From the NCBI RefSeq assembly GCF_025698545.1, contig NC_068576.1, positions 52,238,390-52,302,389 on the forward strand: a stretch of 64,000 bases of DNA, in the 5' to 3' direction. Of the stretch, positions 1-15,036 are shown piece by piece. Both the position numbers and the translations under genes were made by a program. The number at the start of each line of letters is the position of its first letter. Position 1 is the stretch's first letter. The notes below the pieces were generated by a model. It saw only the letters and a list, made by a program, of their open reading frames with translations. It ran no database searches and was not told the DNA's origin. The stretch is from Gossypium raimondii. Lineage: Eukaryota > Streptophyta > Magnoliopsida > Malvales > Malvaceae.

Positions 1-1200
1 TCCGCAACACAAGAATAATGTCAAACCGAGCCAAACCACACATCAACTGAATGAAGCAGAACATTTAACAAATAAAAATTAGTTTGTTGACAAAGTTCAG
101 TGATTTTTAAGTACGGCCAAATTCTACTATTAGTCTTTATATTGTGTATAAGTTGTGATTTTGATTCTTTTATTTTAATTTGATAATTTTTTCCTCAAGT
201 TTTTCAATTATGGAATTTTAATTTTGGGTAATTATTAAATTTATTAAATTATATCATTTATAAAATCATACACGACAAACATATTATCATATATGTAATG
301 ACGTATGATTTATTATTTCCACATTGCTCTAAAAAGGTGAGTTAATGGGATAACTATTGTTTGCGTGAATGCTAAAATTTCAAAACAAAAGTATAGGAAT
401 TAAGAATGGTCAAATTGGAGAATATAGATTAAATCAAGACTAATAGCATAATTTAACCAAATAGATTTAAGTGCTATCATTTGGGTCAAGACCTGAAATT
501 TGAAAATACAAAAATACAAGGACTAAAATTGACCGAATTAAAATATAATAACTAAATCCACAAATTATGCATAGCAAAAGAACTAATAGCAAAATTTGAC
601 CAAATTTAAAGTCATTAAACTTTGTATTAACTCATTTTTATATTATTAACTTAGCTCAATGTTATTTTTCATAATCAACTAACTCTTATTATAGTTTGAT
701 AATGGTATGCCACATTGTACTTCTAATAGAAGAATATCGATTTAAACTTTAAAGACGATGTTGTTAGGAGAGACGATCACAAATAATGATAAAATTAGTC
801 TTCATGAATCATAAAATAGATATAAAAATACTATAATAATTTAATAAAATGATATTAAATTATCTTGTATTCTCTCAAATAAAGGAAAGAATCCTACATT
901 CCAATCAAACGTGTATTGGTTACCAAAGTTCAAACTTTGATATTTAATATCAATATATACCAAGGTTCTGATCATATATATATATTTTTGACATAATGCC
1001 TAGAATTATTAATGACCCTTTTCCCAACCCATAAATAAGAGAATAACACATTTCAACATACTCGAGCCCACATTCTCTTCTATTGACAATAATAACCATA
1101 ACAATCGAAACTCAATCCACATCATAAAAATTAATTTCTTATCATAATACAAGAAATTGTGTTTTTTTAAAGGAAAAAAAGTCGGGCACAAAAAATGGGA
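1..1200. other. AT-rich intergenic sequence
   Basis: No open frame with family resemblance is visible on either strand. The sequence is AT-rich. Phrases such as repeated 'aatttgacc' and 'ctaatagcaaaatt' look like old retroelement debris, but I could not delimit an element. Confidence 0.5.
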
Positions 1201-1219
1201 GAGGAAATGATAACCGCTT

Positions 1220-1311
1220 TGGGCCTTATTGTAATTAGAATGAGAAATGGGCCTAAAATTCAAAATTCCCGTTGATTTCAAGTTTCTATAAGAACCGAGC
1301 AAAAACCCTAA
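1220..1311 (+). promoter_or_regulatory. Site II motifs and telo box of the eL43 promoter
   Basis: Two TGGGCC (site II) motifs lie at 1220-1225 and 1248-1253. A telo box, AAACCCTAA, lies at 1303-1311, about 90 bases before the start codon. Site II elements combined with a telo box are the known signature of plant ribosomal-protein and other growth-linked promoters. Their place just upstream of the eL43 start codon supports both the gene call and its direction. The transcription start is not visible but probably falls near the telo box. Confidence 0.7.
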
Positions 1312-1399
1312 TTTATTCTTTGATTTTGTTGGATTCTCTCGACGAGCCGTTTCTCTCTTCAGCGTCCAGACAGTCAGAGATCCTCCCAATCAAACAACA

Positions 1400-2820
<1,421 letters not shown>

Positions 2821-3540
2821 GCAACCACTGGTGATTGATTTATATTCTACTTTCATAGGATGTTGTTTTGCATGTTTTAGCTATGAGACTTAATTGAGAC
2901 CTTTTTTTGACAATGATGTTCGTACTATGTGTTCTCATTTTTATATTTGAGTCTGGTTTTAGAACTTTATTTAAGCTCAATTATTTGCTCCATTCGACAT
3001 TATCTTGTTAACTTCACATCAAATTATGGCATTCTTGATTCTTCGTCTTGCTCATATTATTTGTCACTGTATTGTTTTGAGAATGCTGCAATAGTGGCTG
3101 AACCCTCCATAAATCTCTTCAGAATTCCAGAGCTGACCCCAGCATGAACAGAGTGATGAACGGAGTGATGAGCCTATCACCAAGTTCCAACTCGAGTTGA
3201 TCTCTAGATAAGCTATTGAACTTTGGCTTGAACAACTTATGCCCCTTTTTTTTGAATAATGAATGACTTCTGTTGAATGAATTTGGGTGATCTGTTCTGC
3301 ATAGATACTTTTACATGCGTGTGTTAAGTACGGCACTTATTTTGTTCTCTTTCTTTCTATTATGTAAACTTTTACCAGTGCTAGCTTCTTTATCGTTTTT
3401 GGGTAGGCAGGATTGTCCTTATTCTCTTCTGTGTGTGATGTATGCGTCACACTGTGTATAAGAATAAGGGGGGCGGGATCTCTAAACTCATCGTCATTGT
3501 AACCAAGGCATAGGAGGTAGTTCATTATAGGCAGAAGCAG
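2821..3540. other. eL43 3' flank, no further gene seen
   Basis: This stretch follows the eL43 stop codon and should hold its 3' UTR and polyadenylation region (T-rich, about 2.82-3.1 kb). Short open frames on both strands have no recognisable similarity, and I see no other gene. Confidence 0.5.
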
Positions 3541-3566
3541 GTATCCAGTTTTGTTCCATTAAAGCT

Positions 3567-4312
3567 ATGGCACTGCAAAATTCTGAAGTCTCTTCACCCT
3601 CTGATTGTTCAAAAAATTTCTTCTACATTCCTCCCCCTTCTCTGAAAAATCAACCTCCAAGTTGCTATGCAAGCATTTTCCAAATGAGGATATCCACGGT
3701 ATATTACTTCCTGATCATAATCTTTACAAGGATTTAGCTAAGCCTTAAACATCCTTTTTCAAATTTATTAAAAATTGCCTTAGCCGTCCTAAAATGCCCA
3801 AAGAATCTATCCTAGTCGAACGGTTTTTTCCACATCCGGTGAGCAAGAGATGTTTCACTCTCGACATTCCACATCAGTTTCCACTATTCGACTTCAGCTA
3901 CAATTATGTTCGTGTCGGAGCCATTCAGCTGGTTTTAACTTTTCTTAACAGAAGAGGGCTCCCTGTGACCATTAGAATGGCCTTGCTTGATTCTAGATAC
4001 AAAAATCATCAGCATGGTTGTTTGGGGATGGTGGAGACAACGCTGAACTCTGGAGCAGTGGTCCTGACTCTGTTCCCCAATTTCACCATGTCCATGAGAG
4101 AAAAATTGGTCCACCGCCTTCCTGTTCAAATCCATATCACCTGAGCCCTGATGGACTCGGGCCTTGTTCAAGGCACACTTTATTCTCAAATGGCTTGTAG
4201 ATTCCAGTATCATGCTATCGGCTTGGGATTAGCCTCTTCTGGGGACATTCCTCTCATTCAAATCGACTCTCGAAATGAATCCACCACCGTTGCCATGGGT
4301 TTCAAATTATGA
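3567..4312 (+). pseudogene. Decayed 30K-superfamily movement-protein-like sequence (possible endogenous viral element)
   Basis: The main open stretch, 3794-4144, encodes 116 residues whose pattern resembles the core of plant-virus 30K-type movement proteins: a hydrophobic VGAIQL strand, then a LLDSR motif, then a LG-x-(V/I)E turn, then LFPNF. The family call is from memory of this pattern, not from a search. An in-frame TGA at 4142-4144 ends it; the same frame continues to a second stop at 4310-4312. A related N-terminal part begins at about 3567 in another frame, so at least one frameshift lies between 3567 and 3794. The sequence therefore cannot make a complete protein. A second, more damaged copy lies in the opposite orientation at about 49.80-50.33 kb. 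No capsid, protease or reverse transcriptase lies beside it. It may instead be an unrelated plant repeat. Confidence 0.42.
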
Positions 4313-4399
4313 GAAACGTTAAACGGAAGAGCAAAGGAGACGTGGTAGTAATCCAATCACCACCCAAAATGCTGATTGAACTGTTGCCATCAGATTTCA

Positions 4400-5600
4400 T
4401 CGCAAAAATTGACACCCAAGCCCAATATCTTTTCCCACTCGAATGCTTGCTGCATCCACCTTTGATATTTGCTTATTAGTTCGTGTATGTATGTATTTAG
4501 CTTGGACCTGTTAAGTTCTTTTATAAGCATTCGATGGGAATGAGCCTGTAATGTGAACTGCAGATTTGGTTGAGTGGGCTAATTTTATATCTTTGGATGT
4601 TCTCAGAACCTTCCCAATCCCAATGCTGTTCATCGAAATACAGTTGGGAGTGGAGGAGTAATTGAGATTCTTCGAATATCAGTACCTTCCTATTGATTTA
4701 AAAGTTAAATTTTAGTATTGTTGTTAAAAAGTATTTTTGAAAAATAAAATATTTATTTTAGACTTGATATTGTAAAGTAAAAATATGTATTTAAATAATT
4801 TTAAATTCATTAATATTATTATATTTTAGTAAAAACATAAAAATAATTTATTGTAATTTTTATTTATATTTCAATATCTGAAATATAAATTTTAAACATT
4901 TGTAAGCAATCAATATTAGTTATTTGTAAAATTTAATTTAAACTTATAATTTATATTTTAAATATTATTAAAATGTAATTATTATAAATTTAAGTATATA
5001 ATGTTATATATTTAAAATAAATCTAAATAGAAAAATAATTATATACTCAATATATATTAGATAAATTATAAATAAGGGTTGAAGATATCACTTAGTTTAA
5101 AAGTGTTTTTCAAAACTGAAACTGAAAAATTGTTTTCACTTTTGGGTTAAAAACATTTTTATTGCAAAAACTATTTGTTTACTATTATTTACAGTTCCAA
5201 AAGCGCTTTTAATTCTAAAATCACTTTTGAAAATAATGAGAAATAAAACCTTAATGTCTTTTAATTTTCTTCTTATTGGATTAATACTTTGAGATCATTG
5301 TTCTATCCATCCATCTTTGGACATTATTTATTAGTCTTGTTGGATCGGTAGGAAGATAAAAATTGGTCAATATACCAATCCGGAAAAAAGTTAAATTAAT
5401 CTTTGGACGAACACTAAAAAATTTGAAACAAAAATTTGACCATTAAATTAGTTTATAATTTTTATTTTTAATTAAATATTTAATTATTATAATTTTATTG
5501 TTAAACTGAATATCGATAGTTTAGTTTGTTCAACTATCAATTTGGTTTTCAAAATATTACCATGTATTGAATATAAAATATAATACAATTATACAGTTGC
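4400..5600. other. AT-rich intergenic sequence
   Basis: Very AT-rich sequence (especially 4.69-5.15 kb) with no supported gene. I see no clear element ends. Confidence 0.5.
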
Positions 5601-5614
5601 ATCAAAATTTATAG

Positions 5615-5997
5615 GTTAATATGTAATTTACACCTTGAACTTGTTTAAAATACCTAATTGATATCTGAACTTTTTTTATACTACCTGAACTTGTATTTCG
5701 TCTCACATTACCCCAATTTGATAATAGCATTAATTTTTTAAGGGTAACATGTAACTTGTCAACTAAATTTGTCCAAAAAGCACCTAATTAGTACCTAAAT
5801 TTATCTAAAAAATTATATTTTTTAAAAGATATAATTTTTTTAATTTATATCGCCATACTAAGAGACACACATGTCACTATAGGATTGGTAACCAATGCCA
5901 CATTAGCACTAATGTTATTGTGACCAACCTGAGTGACTGAAAAAAATTTCAGGTACCAACTTTTGGATGAATTCAAAGGGCTAAACTACTTATTAAC
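5615..5997. mobile_element. MITE-like element with imperfect terminal inverted repeats
   Basis: The left end (from 5615) and the reverse complement of the right end (to 5997) align over roughly 37 bases with about 70 percent identity by eye; both begin GTTAATA and share GTA-TTTA and CCTTGAA/CCTTTGAA blocks. The interior (about 380 bp) is AT-rich with no coding sequence, as expected of a miniature DNA transposon. No convincing target-site duplication was found, so the superfamily is unassigned. Confidence 0.42.
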
Positions 5998-6607
5998 TCA
6001 AACTTATATAATACATAATACTTCGCACACGATTATGACAAAAACACAGACACATACACACACAAAACAAGACACATCCTTTTGTCCAAAATAGGCTTCA
6101 GAAGTCGAATCACTTGTAAGCAGAGGGTTGAGTCCAAAAAAAAAGAGTCGAGGGGTTTAAAACTTTGAAATGCAGCTGTTTGAACTAAGAGCCCATGAAC
6201 CTCATTGATCTCTTCCTATTGCGTGTACGTGCAAAGAAATGTATGAACTAAAAAGCCTAGCAAATTGTTCCACTATGTCAATGCTGATAACATATAACAG
6301 ACGTTTTAAGTACAAGGAAATACACAGAGAAAACACTGATAAATCAATCGATAAAGTACAACAGATGCCGGACGGTATTAATGGTTACTCTACCTAGAAT
6401 CAATTCAAATGAAAGGCTCTTCTAAATTAAGAATTAAACACTTGCTGTTTGTAAATAAGCCTTGTGGTAATCCATTTAGATTTTAGAACATACAAAAAAG
6501 GCCGGTAAACTTGACTATGAAAGACTACTCAACTATCCCTCATCTTTCAAAACCATTACTTCCAGATTAGAAGGCAAAATGTCATGAAGGAGGTTTTAGT
6601 TCCAGCA

Positions 6608-9230
<2,623 letters not shown>

Positions 9231-9284
9231 CTTCCCTTTTTATCTATCCCTCCTTTATTTGTCGATGATAATAATCGCTTCCAT

Positions 9285-9317
9285 TCTCGCGAAATGACGC
9301 AAATGACCCTAGGCCCA
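9285..9317 (-). promoter_or_regulatory. Proximal promoter motifs of CKB
   Basis: Upstream of the CKB start codon (9230) lie TCTCGCGA at 9285-9292, with a TCGCGA palindromic core resembling E2F-type sites, and GGCCCA (site II read on the minus strand) at 9312-9317. Both motif types are common in plant genes tied to cell proliferation. Assignment is by position and consensus only. Confidence 0.4.
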
Positions 9318-10427
9318 AAAATTTAGGATTCTCTCAATTTTCTTCTTTATTATTTCAGAGAGATGGAGCTGAAGTGCTAAAATGTTTAAGCTAAACCCAA
9401 TTTTATTAATTTTTAAATTTTTTTTCGCCAAAGAGAGAAAGAGAACTGGTACAGAGGAGTTTTTAGAGAGAGAAAGGCTAAAATCGGGATAAACTTTATA
9501 GGTCCGGCGACATGGCCGATAAATCGCCGGGTAGCTTAGCTTAGGCTTAGCTTTGAGTTTAAAGGGTGGGGGCGGGGATTCGGTGTCTTTGCTTTTCTAA
9601 TATTCTTTCAAGTATCTGGCCTACACGTGGCATGTGATAAACTAGTTTCATGATAAAGATTTTTTTATGTTATAACTAGAGTTATTGCAATAAAAGCCCC
9701 CAAACTATAATCTAAATTCCAAATTAATCCTTAAACTTCAAAGTATCAGTATTGTGTTAATTTAGTGTTTCCTTGTAACACCCTCTAACCCTTATCCGTC
9801 ACAAGAATAAGGTTACGGAGCATTACCAAACTTTTCGGATCAAATACGAACATTTCATATCATTTAACAAAAAATATTGTAAATAAATCATATTATCCTT
9901 TTTATGAGCCCTCGAGTCTCAAAATATGTGTTAGGAAGCCGTGTGTCTCACATGGTCCAGTCACACGCCCGTGTATCTAGCTATGTGGACTCAAAATGAA
10001 CCTTAAATAACAAGTTTATAATTCCATGCAGTCTTAGGCACCAAGCAACTCAAAAACCATTCATTCAACCAATTCAAAATACAATCAAATACCTTCAAAA
10101 CATGTCAAAATAATCAACCTAAATGTCTAACCAATGTACCCTTATAGCTACCATGATTATATTAATTTAAACATCATTTAATCCATATTATAAACATACC
10201 AATTTCAATCAGATATTTACCTAAATCATGAACACTTAAACATCAATTTGACATACCATATTAAAGCTTCAAACACAAACACATGCTTATATATCAACCA
10301 ACATTAAAATTATAATCTTGTTTACAACTAAGTCACAAAATAGTTAACATTTAGACACCCTAGGTACATGCCGACACAAAGAAATATACATCACCACGTT
10401 TGAGATCGGGAACATTGATGGATGCTG

Positions 10428-12348
10428 TGTAATGACCCAAAATTTACAAGCATCGGAAAAGTACATTATCGGGCCTCTGTCTTAGTAAACTGAGTCATAA
10501 AAAAATAAAATTTTACTTGAAATAATTATGAGTTTAGTTGAGTTCTTAATTAGGTATTAATTGGGTGAATTTAATTTAATTAAGAGAAATTAGGAAAAAG
10601 GATTAAATTGAATTAGAGGTAAAAGTTGAATTATAGATTAATAGAAAATAAAATGGATTAAAATGGCAATTAAGCCATTAACAAAAAAAATAGGCGTATA
10701 AGTGATAAAAATATGAGAATTTTATGTTATGTATATTATTTTATATTATATTATATTATATTATATTATATAAAGTAAATAGATGACAAATGTATGGTAA
10801 AAATTGAAGACATGTGTAATAGTAATAATTACATAGGTACACTTGTAATAAAAATAAATATGTGCTTAATTAATAAGTAAAAGATTTTTTATAATAATAT
10901 ATTATTAATGCTATTAGTTAAAATAAAAGAAATATAGAAAGGAAGTAAAACAAAAAGAAAAAGATACAAAAGAAGAACAGAATAGAAACAGAGAAAGAGA
11001 CAAAAACAGGGGAAGAAAAAGGGAAAAGAAAAGAAAAGGAGAAAATTGGATTTTAAAGCTTCTTTTTCTCTTAATTTTGATGATTTAGAAGCTTTAAAAC
11101 AAAGTTTTGTTGAAATCAAGTGGAGGTTATGGAAGTCCATAGGGTTTTGAACATGATTCATTTTGAACAAGTTGTTAAATTAGGGGTTTAGTTGATAGAA
11201 TTTCTAGTTAGAATAAATAAAAAGATTGATTTGTAAACTAAGTTATAAATTTTACATAGTTGGAATTAAGTTATAAAAAGTCTTAAATTAGGGTTTAATT
11301 ATGAATATTGAAAAGTAGAGTTAAATATGATAAGACATTAAGTAGAAAAGAAGTATGAATTAAGTTAGAAAAATAAGTAAGCTTAGTTAGAATTAAATTG
11401 GGAATAAGTAGGAATTGAATAAAATTTAATTATTATTATTATTATTTTTAATGTTGTAATTAATAGTGAAAATAATTATTATTTTCGTAGCTAACAAGGA
11501 AAACGAGGCATCGGCATCCAAAGGAAAAGAAAAGATCGTTGAGGATTAAACGTGTATTCCGGGTTTGTATTACTATAACTTAAACTATTTACTAAATGCT
11601 ATATTGAAATATATGTGAATTGAAATAATAGATGTTTTGAATTGTTTGAGTATTTGAGATTGTTGTGGAAATGAATTCGAAATTGGAAAAGTAAAATAAT
11701 ACCCTATTAACTTATCGGACTAGATTGGATACAAATGGCATGCCATCGGATTTGTGATATGGTGATGAGATTTGTAGTTCGGCCGATAAGATGATTATAT
11801 TATTATATGCTTCGGTTTATCCGAAAAGGCATTTAATGCCTTATTGGTGTGTTCTGGAGGATTTAAATAATTTCGGGTGTGTTTAGGTTGGATATTCTGG
11901 TGTGTTTGGGTGGAATCCTCGTATCTGTCAGAGTCCAAGCCTTGTTAATAGGGTAAATAATTGAAATGAAAATTTGAAAATGAAATTGGTTGATTTGACA
12001 CTATAGAAAAATACGAGAAAGAATGTATGAGTTAAATTATAAATTTAATTAGTATGTAAATACATATATATATAAATTTAAGATCTATGGAATGATATAT
12101 GAATATGTATATTTAATTTAAAGTGATTTATAAGATTATGGTCAATATTTGAAATCTTATTATTAAATAGTTTAATTTATAGTAATACCACTGAGTATGA
12201 TATACTCAAAGACGGTTGTTTCGTCAATTGCAGTTGTAGAAGTCAAGTACTGAATCAGCATCCAAACCAGACCCGACTTCAACAAATTTTGGTGATGTAT
12301 ATTTTCTTTTAGTAATGTGGCATGTACATAGGATGTGTATAAACGTTA
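10428..12348 (+). repeat. Left LTR of element E, 3'-truncated
   Basis: Near-identical to 15037-16970 except for scattered substitutions, short indels in homopolymers and AT repeats, and one dense patch of differences at about 12195-12290. The last roughly 430 bases of the LTR, present in the right copy, are absent; after AAACGTTA at 12348 the sequence changes to D-family LTR sequence. It contains a multi-helix fold candidate at 11701-11954. Confidence 0.85.
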
Positions 12349-14915
12349 AAAGGACTAAATAGGTAAATATGCCAAGCCCCATAAATGAGGCGGCATATGC
12401 ATGGTAAAAATCTGAAATTTTTTAAGTATATTATTATTTTATTATATTGTAAATTATATTAATTAAATTATATTATTATATTTCAAATAAACAAAATTGT
12501 TGATAAATGTATGGTGTATATGATGACATGTGGAAAAATGAAATACATACATATTAGTAATGATTACATATGTCCTTATTATTTAAGTAAGTAATATTAT
12601 ATTATTATTTTATTGTTATTATATTAAACTAATGAAATAAAAGATAGAAAAGAGAATAGAAACAGAATAGCATGGACGAAACAGAGAAGGAAAGAAGGAA
12701 AGAAAGAAAAGAAAGAAAGAAAAGAGAAAATTGAGGTTTTGAGGTTCTAAGCTCATTTGGTAAGTCAATTTAATCCATTTTCTCTTAGTTTTGATGTTTT
12801 AGGAATCCTAGAGATAAATGCTACTTGATTTATGTTGATATTTTGAAAGTTAGTAGATTATTAGATGATGTTCATGTTGAATAAATTGAAGTGTTAGGGG
12901 TTAAATTGATTGAATTTCAAGTTAGAAGTTAGTAAATGATTTAATTGTAAAATAAAGTGTAAGATTTGAATAGTAGGGACTAAATTGAAAGAATCCCGAA
13001 ATTAGGGATTTATGGTGAAATTGAAGAGCTAAATTGAGTTTATGGTAAGAATTAAGAGAGAATATAGAGTTGGATTGGGAAAATAAAATTAGTATTGATA
13101 AGGGATTAAATTAGAATTTAGGTAAAGTTTAGGTATAAATGGAAATATTTTGATGAAATTGAGTATTAATGATTTTTAATTGTTTAATTACGTAGCTAAT
13201 GTCGTGTACGAGTCATTGTCCGAGAAAGGAAAGGAGAAGGTGGACAAGGATTGACTCGAGAGAAATTTCGGTTAGTATTACCATAATTCGAATTTAATTA
13301 TTAATTGTTAAATTTTAAATTAATATACATGATGAGCAAATTGAGGTAAGAATCATGATTGAATTAAATGAAAAATACGTATTAATATTGAATCTATTAA
13401 TAGTAATTATCGTTGAATTTTGAATAATATGTTTAGTAAATAAAAATAAGGTGAATATCGATATTGAATTAAATGATATTGAATTGTATGTGAATTGAAT
13501 GGAAATTACTAGTGATATGATTTGAATTTAAAGAATTAATGTGGTATTGAAATGTATATTGAATGAAAAATAATTAGTGATTTGAATTTGATTGGAAAAT
13601 GAATTAAAATATGAATTGAATAAAAGTGAATTAAATTATGATTATGTGTGAATATGTGAATTGTGAATTGATATGTGAATTGGAAATCGAGATATGAGAT
13701 TTAAAATTATGTGAATATGTGAATTGTGTATTGATTGAAAAGTGGTTTGAATTGAATCGAGGTATGATTATATGTGAATATCTGAAATGTGTATTGGTAT
13801 TGAATTGTATATTGATTTGAAAGTGGAAAGTGAATTTGAATTTGAATTGAATTGTGAATTGAATCGAAAGTGAGTTTGAAATAGAAAAATGATTTGAATA
13901 CCCTATTAACTAGTCGGGCTGAGTCGGATATAGTTGGCATGCCATAGGATTGGAAGTGTTCAGGGATACTTCGACCTTGAGTCGATGAGACACTGGGTGT
14001 CATCTTATTACGGATAGATTCGATGAGGTACTGGGTACCAACTTACTTCGGCTTTGCCGATGAGACACTGGGTGTCAACTATTGCTTCGAACTATCCGAT
14101 GAGGCACTGGGTGCCGTACTGGTGTGTTTGGTTGGATCCGTGTATCCGCCAAAGTCCGAGTCATGTTAATAGGGGAAAATAAAAGAATTGAAGTAAGAAA
14201 TGATATTGAATTATGAATTATGTGAATATTTGAAAGTATATGGATTGGAAATTAAAAGCAATTTGAATTGAAGTAAATTGATTTGAAATAAGACATTGAA
14301 TTGAGATGTGAAAATGGAATGTGAGAATTATGGTTCAAGAAACAAATAATGATAAATTTTATGAAATAGTTTTTGGTAATATGAAATGATGTAAAAATGA
14401 CAAGTGAAAATAAAATGATTTGAAATAGTGAAATAATATGTGAATTTAATTGAATACAAGTTATTGAATTTTATTTATGGATTTAATGTGTAAATTGAGT
14501 GTTAAAAGATCATATGTGTAAAATTGAATATAAATAAAAATGATAATGAATGAGTTGATGAAATGATTGAATTTGTATGAATTGAAATGAGTTATTAGAA
14601 TGAGATGTTGAAAATCCAATAGAATAGAGATAGTGAAATAAGGTATGAATACAATTAAATACAAGATTTGAATTATTGCTTATTGTTATTAATTATCAAG
14701 TTGATTTAAAGTATGAGATAATTAATAAATAATTGTAGACATAAATTAAATGTATATAATTTATCGATTAATGTTATTAATTTGAATTATGGTAATACCA
14801 CTGAGTATACCCATACTCAGCGTACGGTTGTTTCCATGCGCTAGTTAAGTTAAAGTCGGATCGTTGAATCAGCATCCAAAGCCGACTTTGAACTAATTGT
14901 GGTGGTGAACATTTC
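12349..14915 (+). repeat. Truncated D-family LTR segment (B) inside element E
   Basis: This segment resembles the reverse complement of solo LTR D across its length, including the TGGCATGCCA palindrome (13935-13944), a four-unit hairpin array (13989-14115) and the enclosing CCCTATTAAC (13901-13910) and GTTAATAGGG (14165-14174). It lacks the first part of the LTR and the terminal TGTTACA. It has no target duplication of its own, so it arrived by recombination or template switching rather than separate insertion. Confidence 0.7.
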
Positions 14916-14916
14916 T

Positions 14917-15036
14917 CATACTTTAAATCATAGTGTGGAAGAAGCGACTTGGGAACCAGAAGAAACGATGAGAGCACAATATCCTCATCTCTTCTCAGGT
15001 AAATTTCGAGGACGAAATTTATTAAGGGGGGAGAGA
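14917..15036 (+). pseudogene. Gypsy pol C-terminal remnant plus polypurine tract
   Basis: In + strand frame, residues read SVEEATWEPEETMRAQYPHL followed by FSGKFRGR. The EATWEPE motif and its spacing from the YPHLF tail are characteristic of the chromodomain-like C-terminus of plant gypsy integrases. A polypurine tract, AAGGGGGG at 15024-15031, lies just before the right LTR at 15037, exactly where second-strand priming would occur. Everything upstream in pol is missing. This is the strongest evidence that element E, and by homology D, are Ty3/gypsy elements. Confidence 0.75.
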
